Of a DNA stretch of 64,000 nucleotides, positions 1 through 7,700 are shown one piece after another (the first letter of the stretch is position 1; every line of letters begins with the position of its first letter). Position numbers and translations under genes: made by a program. The stretch is from Streptomyces aculeolatus (GTDB lineage Bacteria > Actinomycetota > Actinomycetes > Streptomycetales > Streptomycetaceae). The notes beneath the pieces are model-generated. The model had not been told where the DNA came from and did no database searches. It saw only the letters and a program-made list of their open reading frames with translations. Where the stretch lies: assembly GCF_020400605.1 (NCBI RefSeq), contig NZ_JAINRD010000018.1, positions 1-64,000 of the forward strand, in the 5' to 3' direction.

Positions 1-45
1 CTACGCGGCGTAGGGGAGCCTTCGCGGGGGGTCGGAGTTCGACCG

Positions 46-321
46 TCAGGGCGTGTATCGGAACCGGTTCTTGGCGACCTTCGGCTCGGGAACCTCCTGG
101 AACCACACCCTCGGTCCATGTCCCCCCGGATCGATGATCGACTCCGGCATGCCCGCGGCACCGGCCGGCAACTCCGCCTCGGGCACCCCCGCTGCCACCC
201 AGTACGCACGCCACGTCGCGTGCCCGTCCGGCGGAGGCTCGGGCACATAACCCAGGGCCTCGGCCCAGAAAGCCACCATCCTCTGCGGATCGGAGCAGTC
301 GATCGTCAGTTGCCCTGTCAT
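46..321 (-). pseudogene. Truncated VOC/glyoxalase-like protein (91 aa)
   Basis: The start at 321 gives a clean N-terminal half of the glyoxalase-like VOC fold common in actinobacteria: a DCSDP..MVAFWAEALGY opening and a WFQEVPEPKVAKNR strand. In family members this strand is normally followed by a further strand and helix carrying metal ligands. Here the frame reads only RYTP after KNRF and stops. None of the frames in bases 1-45 restores VOC-like sequence. The last codons (CGA TAC ACG CCC) lie inside a 13-bp sequence repeated in inverted orientation just upstream of the gene, so the C-terminal half was probably lost in a rearrangement. A functional short protein is possible but less likely. 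Confidence 0.6.
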
Positions 322-377
322 CTCCACGCTCGGAGCATCCCGGGCGGGAGTGACAGACGACCCTCGATACACGCCCT
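48..377. repeat. 13-bp perfect inverted repeat flanking the truncated VOC gene
   Basis: AGGGCGTGTATCG at 48-60 is the exact reverse complement of CGATACACGCCCT at 365-377. The left copy covers the point where the VOC reading frame stops resembling its family. The right copy abuts the stop codon of the HAD gene. The segment between them is the whole remaining VOC gene and its leader. I infer inversion or foldback recombination at this pair; the sequence itself shows only the repeat and the truncation. Confidence 0.7.
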
Positions 378-860
378 TCAGGTGCGGCCCTCGTCCTCCT
401 GCGCGGTGCGCAGCGACTCGGCGGGCGGCATCCAGTCGGCGCGTACGACCGGGAAGCCGGCCTTCTCGTACGCCGCGCAGACCGGCTCGTCGTCGTCCAC
501 GACCACCGCCACCGTGCGCCCACGGGCCACCCGGCGCAGCAGCTCCGGCTTCGCCACCCGGGCCGGCCGCCGGTCCCCGGCGCGGCGCATCCACAGCGGG
601 CCGTCGGGCAGGCCGTGTTCGGCGAGCCAGGCCACGGTGTCCCGGCGGGTGCGCTCCGGGCGTCCGGTCACGTAGCAGACCTCGCAGCTCTCGGCCCACC
701 GCAGAGCCAGCGCCACGCCCTCGGCGAGCGGCGGGTCGAGAGGCGCCGCGCGGAAGAAGGCGTCCCAGTCCTTGGGGGAGGACGCGACGTGGTGCAGCCG
801 GTGCCGGGTGTCGGTGAGGGTGCCGTCCAGGTCGAACACCGCAAGGTCTCGCTTCGCCAC
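378..860 (-). CDS. HAD-superfamily phosphatase, polynucleotide-kinase 3'-phosphatase-like
   Basis: The 160-aa protein has all four HAD motifs in order: D10-x-D12-GT (DLDGTLTD), T65 in VTGR, K104 in AKPELL and the acidic D122-D123-D124 cluster. D10 would be the phospho-Asp nucleophile. The small cap and the layout resemble the phosphatase domain of phage T4 Pnk and stand-alone actinobacterial relatives that act on nucleic-acid or small phosphate esters. It is probably cytoplasmic because there is no signal peptide. The substrate cannot be read from sequence. It runs toward the truncated VOC gene and may have been co-transcribed with it. Confidence 0.75.
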   Translation of the reverse strand: MAKRDLAVFDLDGTLTDTRHRLHHVASSPKDWDAFFRAAPLDPPLAEGVALALRWAESCEVCYVTGRPERTRRDTVAWLAEHGLPDGPLWMRRAGDRRPARVAKPELLRRVARGRTVAVVVDDDEPVCAAYEKAGFPVVRADWMPPAESLRTAQEDEGRT

Positions 861-941
861 GCCGCCAGCCTACGGGCGTCCGCAAGCCGCGCCCCACGGG
901 GTGCCTTACGGATCACCGGCCCCGCCCGTTACCGTGCCCCG

Positions 942-2231
942 ATGGAGCGACGCCAGACCACCGGAGCCGGGATCGCGCTGGCCCTGCTGCTCGTCGTGGG
1001 CCTCGTCGTCGTCCTCACCGACGGCGACGGCGGCGGCGACGACGCGGCCTGCACCGGCCTCGCCGTCTCGGGCTGGACCGCCGACGCCGCGACGACGGAC
1101 GAGTTCGAGCGCTACGGCAACGACGCCGCCCGCACGGACGACTGGACCGGCGGCGACGGCAACCACTCCGTCCGGCTGCCCGACGGCCGCACGCTGTGGC
1201 TGGTCTCCGACCCGTACCTCGGCCAGGTCCAGCCGCCGCCGAACCGGCAGGGCCAGCAGCACGCCTGGCGCGATACCTCCCTCGGCACCCCCGCCTGGAC
1301 GCGCAACGCCGCACTGGTGATGTCCGCGGACGGCCGTCTCGAACGCACGCTCCTCGGCGGCGCCCCCGGCGCACCCGCCTCCCTCTTCCCCGAACCCGGC
1401 GCCCCGCTGCGCCAGTGGCGCTGGCCGGTGCACGCCGTCGTGGAGCCGCGCGCGCCCGGGTCGTCCGAACAGGTGCTGCGGGTGCTGCTGTGGCACCGCC
1501 AGGAGGCGCAGCAGCCGTGGATCTACGGCGTGCCGCTGGCCACCGAGGTCGCCACGTTCTCGCTGCCGGACCTGCGGCTGGAGGGCATCTCCCAGGTCGA
1601 CGACCAGTCGCGGGTGGCCGACCCCGCCGACCGCCTCGTCTACGGCGCGGCGGCCGTCCGGCGCGGCGGCTGGACCTACGTGTGGGGCGGCACCGACGGC
1701 CGCACCCCCGAGCAGGCCGAACGCAGCTCCCGCGCGCACCTCGCGCGCGTGCCCGCCGGGCGGCTCGCGGACCGGTCCGCGTGGCGGTACTGGGACGGCG
1801 AGCGCTGGAGCAGCGACGCGGCCCGCTCGAAGCCGGTGCTGGGCGACGGCGGGCGCAAGGGCGTCGGCAGCGCGTTCAGCGTGGTGCGCCGGGGCGACAC
1901 CTGGGTGCTGTTCACGATGGACGCGGGCGGGCCGGACGGGAGCGGGCTGACGACCGTCGCGACCTACTGGGCGTGCCGGCCCGAGGGCCCGTGGCACGGG
2001 CCGGACAAGGCGTTCACCGCACCGCTGCCGGAGGACGCGGCCGGCGGCTCCGGCGCCGCCGCGTACAACCCGCAGGCCCATCCCGGCGTCGGCTCCGGCG
2101 ACGGGCTGCTGCTGGGCTACGACGTCAACTGGCTGGACGCCTCGGCCGACACCGTCTCCGCCAACGTGCACCGCAACGTCGCCCTGTACCGCCCGCGGTT
2201 CGTCCGCCTGCACCTCGATACGGTGGAGTGA
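942..2231 (+). CDS. Membrane-anchored or secreted beta-propeller-like protein (DUF4185/DUF5005 type)
   Basis: 429 aa. A short basic N-terminus is followed by one hydrophobic segment at about residues 10-26, which could be a signal anchor or an uncleaved signal peptide. The body is rich in Trp and Asp-Gly turns (WTGGDGN, LPDGRTLWLVSDPYLG, YVWGGTDG, YWDGERW), as in five-bladed propeller proteins of the DUF4185/DUF5005 type. No catalytic signature is evident, so a carbohydrate-related or structural extracellular role is only a guess. ATG at 942 is the first in-frame start that places the hydrophobic segment at the N-terminus. Its TGA overlaps the ATG of the next gene by one base, so the two are probably translationally coupled. 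Confidence 0.6.
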   Translation: MERRQTTGAGIALALLLVVGLVVVLTDGDGGGDDAACTGLAVSGWTADAATTDEFERYGNDAARTDDWTGGDGNHSVRLPDGRTLWLVSDPYLGQVQPPPNRQGQQHAWRDTSLGTPAWTRNAALVMSADGRLERTLLGGAPGAPASLFPEPGAPLRQWRWPVHAVVEPRAPGSSEQVLRVLLWHRQEAQQPWIYGVPLATEVATFSLPDLRLEGISQVDDQSRVADPADRLVYGAAAVRRGGWTYVWGGTDGRTPEQAERSSRAHLARVPAGRLADRSAWRYWDGERWSSDAARSKPVLGDGGRKGVGSAFSVVRRGDTWVLFTMDAGGPDGSGLTTVATYWACRPEGPWHGPDKAFTAPLPEDAAGGSGAAAYNPQAHPGVGSGDGLLLGYDVNWLDASADTVSANVHRNVALYRPRFVRLHLDTVE

Positions 2232-2878
2232 TGACGGACGAGGCGCAGGACCCTGGGGCCGGCGGCACCGCGGTCGACTTCTGGTTCGACCCCGTCTGTC
2301 CCTGGACGTGGACGACCGCGCGCTGGCTGACGGAGGTGCGGCGGCTGGCCGGCATCCGGGTGCGCTGGCGGGTGATGAGCCTGGAGGTCCTCAACGAGGG
2401 CCTCGAGGTCAACCCGGAGGATCCCGAGGGGGAGTGGGGCGCGTACCTGCGGATGCCGGTGCGGGTCTGCGCCGCCGTCGCGGAGCACCACGGGCCCGAG
2501 GCCCTCGGCCGCTACTACGCGGCGCTGGCCGTGCGGCTGCACGAGCGCGGCGAGTGGGACGGCCTCGCCCGCGCGCTCGACGACGCCGGGCTCCCCGGGG
2601 AGCTGGCCGCGGCCGCCGAGTCGGAGGCGTACGACGCGGCGGTACGCGCCTCGCACGCCGAGGGCGTCGCGCTGGTCGGCCCGGACGTCGGCAGCCCGGT
2701 CCTCGCGGTCACCCCGCCCCGCGGCGCCCGCTTCGCCTTCTTCGGCCCCGTCGTCTCGCCCGCGCCGCGCGGCGGCGACGCGCTGCGGCTGTGGGACGGA
2801 CTGCTGGCGCTGGGCGCCGTGCCCGGCCTGTACGAGATCAAGCGCACCCGCACCCGCGAGATGCCGTCGTTCGACTGA
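2231..2878 (+). CDS. DsbA-family oxidoreductase, Rv2466c (mycothiol-dependent nitroreductase)-like
   Basis: 215 aa with the N-terminal strand FWFDPVCPWTW typical of actinobacterial DsbA-fold proteins related to M. tuberculosis Rv2466c. The active-site position holds C23-P-W-T26, so the second Cys of a classical CxxC is replaced by Thr. A mono-thiol mechanism relying on mycothiol is therefore likely. An all-helical insertion follows, then a VGSPVLAV cis-Pro region that also fits the fold. There is no signal peptide, so it should be cytosolic. It is coupled to the preceding propeller-like gene by a one-base overlap, but no functional link is obvious. Confidence 0.75.
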   Translation: MTDEAQDPGAGGTAVDFWFDPVCPWTWTTARWLTEVRRLAGIRVRWRVMSLEVLNEGLEVNPEDPEGEWGAYLRMPVRVCAAVAEHHGPEALGRYYAALAVRLHERGEWDGLARALDDAGLPGELAAAAESEAYDAAVRASHAEGVALVGPDVGSPVLAVTPPRGARFAFFGPVVSPAPRGGDALRLWDGLLALGAVPGLYEIKRTRTREMPSFD

Positions 2879-2945
2879 CCGCCGCCCCGGGTTCGTACAG
2901 GAATTCGGCGCCCGGGCGGCGGCCGGCACGGAACAATGCCGTCCC

Positions 2946-5900
2946 ATGCAGCCTCACGCCGACGACCTCATCCGCGCCCTCGACCCCCTGCCCTATCCGC
3001 AGCGCCTGCGCGAGCTGGCCCTCGCCGCCCGCCGGGCCACCGGGGACGGCGAACTCGCCGCGCTCCTCGACGGGCTGCAGGGGCACGGCGCGTACGGGCG
3101 CAGGCTCGCGGCGTTCGCCGCCCGCGTCGGGCGGGACACCGGCTTCCTCGACGCCCGGCTCGCCGACCCCGACGCCGCGGTGCGCGCCCAGAGCGTGAAG
3201 GCCGTACGGCGCGGCATGCTGGCCGACGACGCGGTCGTCGCCGCCTTCGAGGACGCCCCCGCCGCCGTCCGCAGGCAGCTCGTCCGCGCCGTGGTCCGCG
3301 GCCGGCGCACCGCCGTCGCGGAGGCGCTGATCGGGCCCGTCGGCGAGCAGTGGGGCGACGCCGAGGCCGCGCAGCTGCTGCCCGCGTGCACGGAGGAGAC
3401 CGTGCGCCGCCTGCTGCCGGCGCTCTGGCCGGCGCTCCGCGGCCCCGCGGCCCTCGCCCGCAGGCACCCCGGGGCCGTACTCGACGAGGCGGAGCGCCAG
3501 TTGGCGCTGCTGGCGCGCGGCGGCCGGGCGGCGTGGTGGACCGCGCACGCCGGCGTCGTCGCGCCCCTCGCCGACCGCGCCCCGGACCGCGTCCTGGACC
3601 TGCTGGAGCGGTACTGCCACGGCGGGCTCCAGCCGCTCGTGCACGATCGGCTGAACCGCCTCGTGGCCGCCGACCCCGGCCGCACCCTGCGCCTGCTGCT
3701 CGCCCCGGAGCGCCGCCGGGGCACCGCCGCGACCCGGCTGAGCCGCACCGTCCTGGACCGGCTGGTCACCGCCGCCCCGCCCGAACTCCCCGAACTCGCC
3801 CGGCTGTGGCAGGAGAACACCTCCGCGCTGACCGACCTCCTGCGCCGTACCCCGCCGTCCCGCCGCGAGGCGCTCTTCGACGCCGCCATGGCCGAACGGG
3901 ACACCGCCCGCGACGACTTCCCGCCCGGCCTGCTCGACGCGCTGCCCCGGGAGCGCCGGGCGGTGGAGGCGCGCCGGATGGCGGCGCAGGCCCGCGCGCG
4001 CGACGCGCACCCCTCGGTCGTGCTGCGCGCGGTCGCCTGCCTGCCCGTCGCCGAGGCCCGCGGCGAGCTGCTGGCCGCGCTGCGCCGCTCCGACGCCGAC
4101 GAACGGGCCGAGGCGTACCGCCTGTTCATCGCCAACGCCGCCCGCTCCGGCCACCCCGAGGACGTCACCAGCGCCGTCCGGCTGCTGGCGGAGCGGCTGC
4201 GCAACGACCGGGACCCCGTGCGCTCCACCGCCCTGCGGCAGCTCGCCGAGACCCACCCCGCGCTCTTCACCGCCGACGCCGCCGACCACCTCCACGACAT
4301 CGCCGCGGACGCGATCGCCGCCCGCGACTCCTCGCCGGCCACCCGCGGGGCGCTGCGCACCCTGGCCGTCGCGCTGCTCCGCGAGCACGCCGCCGGCGGG
4401 CGGCCGGAGCTGGTGAGTTTCTCGCTGCGTACGATCACCCGGCTCACCGGCCACACCGGCGGCGCCGACATCGGCCGGCTGGACACCTCGCTGCGCCGCG
4501 GCCAGGAGCACGAGGTCTTCGACGCCCTCGAACCGTGGCTGGAGGCGGGCGCGGACAAGGTCGACCACGGGCTGACGTTCGCGCTCGCGCGGGCGCTCGG
4601 GCGGCGCGCCTGGGGGATGCCCAAGCTGCAGGAGTACCTGTGGCAGGCCGTGCAGTTCGGCAACGACGCGACGGTGCGCACCGCCGTGTCGCTGTGGCTG
4701 GAGCCGCGCGCGGGCCGGGGCGGCCGCGTCGGCCGGCTGCTGGCGCTGGAGCCGTCCGCCGCGGTGCTCCCGCCGGTGTACGAGGTGCTCGCCCGCACCC
4801 GTACGGACCTGCTGGACACCGTGCTCGGCGACACACCGCCGTGGGGCCGGTTCCTGACGCCGCGCACCCCTTGGACCCCGCCCGTCGTCACACCCGAGCG
4901 GTGGACCCCCGCCCAGCAGGCCGCCGCCGCCCGGCTGCTGGCCCGGGCCGCGGGCGACACCGGCCTCCCGCAGCACGACCGCGTACGCGCCCTCGCGGAG
5001 GTCGCCCGCATACCCGGCCACGGCCTCGACGTCGTCTTCCGCCACACCGGCGCGCACGACGTCGCCCTCGCCGAGGCCGCGCTCGCCGCGCTGGTGTGGA
5101 CCGACCGGCCCGAGGAGGGGCTGCCGCTGCTGCTCGCCCACGCCGGCGGGGACCGCGCCCGCGTCGCCGTGTACGCCGCCACCCGCGCCACCCTGCACGC
5201 GGCGCCCTCGCGCGTCGAGGAGGCCCTGCGCCCGCTGCTGCTGCCCGGACCCGACGGGGCGGCGGCCGGGGCGAAGGTCACCAGCCGCAAGGAGGCCGTC
5301 CGCCTCGCCGCCACCCGGCTGCCGGCCGAGCGCGCGGCGGCGCTGGTGGCCGGCGCGTACGAACTGCCCGATCAGCACCGCGACGTACGCGCCGCGTGCG
5401 TGGCGTTCGCCGGCGGGCTGCTGGGCAGGCCGGAGGCCTGGCGGATGCTCCAGGCGGCCGCGGCCGACGAACCGGAGGTGCGGCTCTCGCTGCTCCGGCC
5501 GCAGCCGCACGACCTGCGCGAGGAGCACCGGCAGCGGTACGCGGGCCTGGTGGAGACCGCGAGCCGCACCGACGACCCGCAGCTCGCCTGGACCGCGTAC
5601 ACCAGCCTGGCCGCCTGGGCACCGTGGTCGCCCACCGCGGCGGACGTGCTGTGCCGGGCGGTCACCGACCTGGACAACCGCGGCACGTGGGAGCCCGCGG
5701 CCGATGCCCTCGTCACCCTGGCCGTCCGCGCGCCCGCGGACGATCCGGCGCGCGAGCCCGTCGTACGAGCCGCGCGTGAACTCCGCGTCCGCGCGCTCGG
5801 CCAGCCGGACGCGGAGCCGGACCGCGACCTGCCCGCACGCCGGCGCCTCGCCTCCCTGGTGTGGCGGCTGACCACGCGGACCCGCGCCCTGCACCCCCTG

Positions 5901-6332
5901 CTGCGGCCCACGTTGCACGCGTTCGCCGACGTACTCGCGGCGGACGACGACTTCGTGCCGCAGGCGGCGGTGCTGCGCACGGAGGCCCTCGACCTGGAGG
6001 CCGCGGCCGCGGAGCTGACGGCGGCGCTGCTGGACCTCGCCGCGCTGCACGAGGGGCGCCCGGTGCTCGCCCAGGCCACCGCGGGCACGCTGGGCCGCCG
6101 GCTGGGCGCGGACGCCCGGCCGGGAGCGCAGGACGCGCGGGCGGAGAGCGCCCGCGCGCTGGCGGCGGCGGGCGGTCACGCGCAGGGGCTGTTCGCGGTC
6201 GCCCTCACGGAGGGCACCGGTGAGCGCGCGGGCTGGCCGGAGCCCTGGCGCGCCCTGCTGCGGACGCTGCGCGCGCACCCGCAGCGGGAGGTGCGGGACG
6301 CGGCGCTGGCGGTGGAGACGGCGGCGGAGTAG
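2946..6332 (+). CDS. Large HEAT-repeat-like alpha-solenoid protein of unknown function
   Basis: 1128 aa, almost entirely alpha-helical by composition. There are many repeats of the pattern 'helix, D(P/R)xx(A/V)RxxA, helix' (for example LADPDAAVRAQSVKAVRRG near residue 75, then RNDRDPVRSTALRQLAE), which is the hallmark of HEAT/ARM solenoids. I find no catalytic motif, signal peptide or membrane segment. Such proteins usually act as scaffolds for protein or nucleic-acid partners. ATG at 2946 follows a 67-bp gap after the DsbA gene. Third-position GC is high throughout, consistent with a real gene. A long open frame on the opposite strand is a GC-bias shadow. Confidence 0.65.
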   Translation: MQPHADDLIRALDPLPYPQRLRELALAARRATGDGELAALLDGLQGHGAYGRRLAAFAARVGRDTGFLDARLADPDAAVRAQSVKAVRRGMLADDAVVAAFEDAPAAVRRQLVRAVVRGRRTAVAEALIGPVGEQWGDAEAAQLLPACTEETVRRLLPALWPALRGPAALARRHPGAVLDEAERQLALLARGGRAAWWTAHAGVVAPLADRAPDRVLDLLERYCHGGLQPLVHDRLNRLVAADPGRTLRLLLAPERRRGTAATRLSRTVLDRLVTAAPPELPELARLWQENTSALTDLLRRTPPSRREALFDAAMAERDTARDDFPPGLLDALPRERRAVEARRMAAQARARDAHPSVVLRAVACLPVAEARGELLAALRRSDADERAEAYRLFIANAARSGHPEDVTSAVRLLAERLRNDRDPVRSTALRQLAETHPALFTADAADHLHDIAADAIAARDSSPATRGALRTLAVALLREHAAGGRPELVSFSLRTITRLTGHTGGADIGRLDTSLRRGQEHEVFDALEPWLEAGADKVDHGLTFALARALGRRAWGMPKLQEYLWQAVQFGNDATVRTAVSLWLEPRAGRGGRVGRLLALEPSAAVLPPVYEVLARTRTDLLDTVLGDTPPWGRFLTPRTPWTPPVVTPERWTPAQQAAAARLLARAAGDTGLPQHDRVRALAEVARIPGHGLDVVFRHTGAHDVALAEAALAALVWTDRPEEGLPLLLAHAGGDRARVAVYAATRATLHAAPSRVEEALRPLLLPGPDGAAAGAKVTSRKEAVRLAATRLPAERAAALVAGAYELPDQHRDVRAACVAFAGGLLGRPEAWRMLQAAAADEPEVRLSLLRPQPHDLREEHRQRYAGLVETASRTDDPQLAWTAYTSLAAWAPWSPTAADVLCRAVTDLDNRGTWEPAADALVTLAVRAPADDPAREPVVRAARELRVRALGQPDAEPDRDLPARRRLASLVWRLTTRTRALHPLLRPTLHAFADVLAADDDFVPQAAVLRTEALDLEAAAAELTAALLDLAALHEGRPVLAQATAGTLGRRLGADARPGAQDARAESARALAAAGGHAQGLFAVALTEGTGERAGWPEPWRALLRTLRAHPQREVRDAALAVETAAE

Positions 6333-6339
6333 GCCTGCG

Positions 6340-7524
6340 CTACGGCGAGGCGAGCCGGACCCGGAAGCCCATGCCCGCCGCCACCAGCCGCTCCGTCAGC
6401 GCCTCGCCCATCGCCTGCGCCGTCGTCACCTGCCCCGACGTCTCCGGCAGCGGGTCGTACGCCAGGCACATCGCCGCCTCCGCAAGGATCTTCGCCGCCT
6501 CGTCGTAGCCCGGGTCGCCGCCGCTGACCTCCGTCACCACCCGCCGGCCCCCGCCCTCGCCCACGAAGCGGGCGGAGAACCAGCTGCGCGCCCGGCGGTC
6601 CTCGCTCGGCCCGGTGCCGGGCGCCAGCCGGGAGGCGATCAGCTTGCGCAGCGGCGGGAGTTGCGCCGCCGCGGCGAAGGCCCCGGCGCCCAGCACGGTG
6701 CCCGCGGCGACGGGCAGCCGCCTGACGGCGGCGTAGTGGCGGTAGCGGAAGTCCGGCCCGTACCTCGGCAGCGCCGCGGCCGACCGCGCGACCACCCGCG
6801 ACTCCAGCGTCGGCAGCGGCAGCCCCCAGGCGCGCAGCGCGGCGCTGCGGGTCGGAGACCCCAGCGGCGCCCGCACCCGGCGCTCCGCCACCCGCGGCTC
6901 CGCCCGGCGGCGGGCCCGCGCCGCACGCGCCCCCGCCAGCGGCCGGGAGGCGGCCCCGAGCGCGGACGCCAGCGTGCCCCCGGAGATCCGGCCCGCGGCG
7001 CGCAGGAAGCCGTCGATGCGCAGCGGCACGTCCTCCGGCAGCTGCTCGACGGTGAAGCGAACGCCGAGGTCGAACGGCGTGCACTCGAACCCGCAGGCGT
7101 GCACCAGCCGGGCCCCCGTCTCCCGGGCCCGCTCGTGGTGGCGTACGTACACCCGGTCGACGAACTCCGGCTCGCCCGTCAGGTCGGCGTAGTCCGTCCC
7201 GGCCGCGGCGCAGGCGGCGGCCAGCGGCTCGCCGTGGCGCAGGAACGGCCCGACCGCCGTGGCCACCACCCGGGTCCGCTCCGCCAGGCCGCGCAGCGCC
7301 GCCGGGTCGGCGGCGTCGGCGGCGAGCAGCGGCAGGTCGCCCCACTCCGGCCGGATCGCGGCGACCCGCTCGCGTACGTCGGCCAGCCTGCCGGTGTCCC
7401 GCCCGGCCAGCGCCCAGCGGCAGCCGGGCGGCGCGTAGCGGGCCAGGTACTCGGCGGTGAGGCCGCCGGTGAAGCCCGTGGCGCCGAAGAGGATCAGGTC
7501 GTGCGGTCGGGACTCGTCTGCCAT
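6340..7524 (-). CDS. Saccharopine dehydrogenase-like / trans-acting enoyl reductase family protein
   Basis: 394 aa beginning with a Rossmann strand and the nucleotide-binding loop GATGFTG at residues 14-20, followed by a DLTGEPEFV segment and a GFECTPFD motif. These are typical of the saccharopine-dehydrogenase-like family that includes mycobacterial trans-acting enoyl reductases (Rv2449c/Rv2953 type). It probably reduces a lipid or polyketide double bond or a related carbonyl with NAD(P)H. True saccharopine dehydrogenase activity is unlikely. It converges on the solenoid gene with only 7 bp between stops. It is divergent from the beta-oxidation operon, so a lipid role fits. Confidence 0.7.
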   Translation of the reverse strand: MADESRPHDLILFGATGFTGGLTAEYLARYAPPGCRWALAGRDTGRLADVRERVAAIRPEWGDLPLLAADAADPAALRGLAERTRVVATAVGPFLRHGEPLAAACAAAGTDYADLTGEPEFVDRVYVRHHERARETGARLVHACGFECTPFDLGVRFTVEQLPEDVPLRIDGFLRAAGRISGGTLASALGAASRPLAGARAARARRRAEPRVAERRVRAPLGSPTRSAALRAWGLPLPTLESRVVARSAAALPRYGPDFRYRHYAAVRRLPVAAGTVLGAGAFAAAAQLPPLRKLIASRLAPGTGPSEDRRARSWFSARFVGEGGGRRVVTEVSGGDPGYDEAAKILAEAAMCLAYDPLPETSGQVTTAQAMGEALTERLVAAGMGFRVRLASP

Positions 7525-7630
7525 GGGGTCCAGGGTGGTTCATCGGCGCCGTCCAGTCGACGCGGCGGACGGCGGATTCCGCTCGCGCCCCCCGGATGCG
7601 GTGTCCGACCCGCGCGGGTGGCCCTCGCAC

Positions 7631-7659
7631 TTGTGCCCACTGAAACGTGTTCTTATCAT
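7631..7659 (+). promoter_or_regulatory. Predicted vegetative promoter of the beta-oxidation operon
   Basis: TTGTGC at 7631-7636 and TATCAT at 7654-7659 are separated by exactly 17 bp, a good sigma-70/HrdB match. The implied start is near 7666, about 35 nt before the racemase ATG. Confidence 0.6.
7641..7654. promoter_or_regulatory. KstR-like TetR-family operator in the promoter spacer
   Basis: TGAAACGTGTTCTT matches the KstR consensus TnnAACnnGTTnnA at every specified base but the last. It sits between the -35 and -10 boxes, where binding would block polymerase. KstR-type repressors control lipid and sterol degradation in actinobacteria and release DNA on binding acyl-CoA ligands. No such regulator is encoded nearby, so it would act in trans. 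Confidence 0.5.
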
Positions 7660-7664
7660 CTCTG

Positions 7665-7687
7665 GTGTTACACAGTTGGTGTCACAC
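7665..7687. repeat. Two tandem 9-bp palindromes at the predicted transcription start
   Basis: GTGTTACAC (7665-7673) and GTGTCACAC (7679-7687) are each perfect 4+1+4 palindromes, start to start 14 bp apart, in the 5' leader of the racemase gene. They may be a second operator; I do not recognise the cognate regulator. Confidence 0.4.
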
Positions 7688-7700
7688 CGCTGGGGGCTTG

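Noticed and set aside
1..13. CTACG/CGTAG hairpin at the window start
   Set aside because: A five-base stem at the edge of the window is too short to call.
2838..6278. An 1100-codon open frame on the minus strand opposite the solenoid gene
   Set aside because: Its product is Gly/Arg/Ala-rich with no domain; it is the mirror of high third-position GC in the real plus-strand gene.
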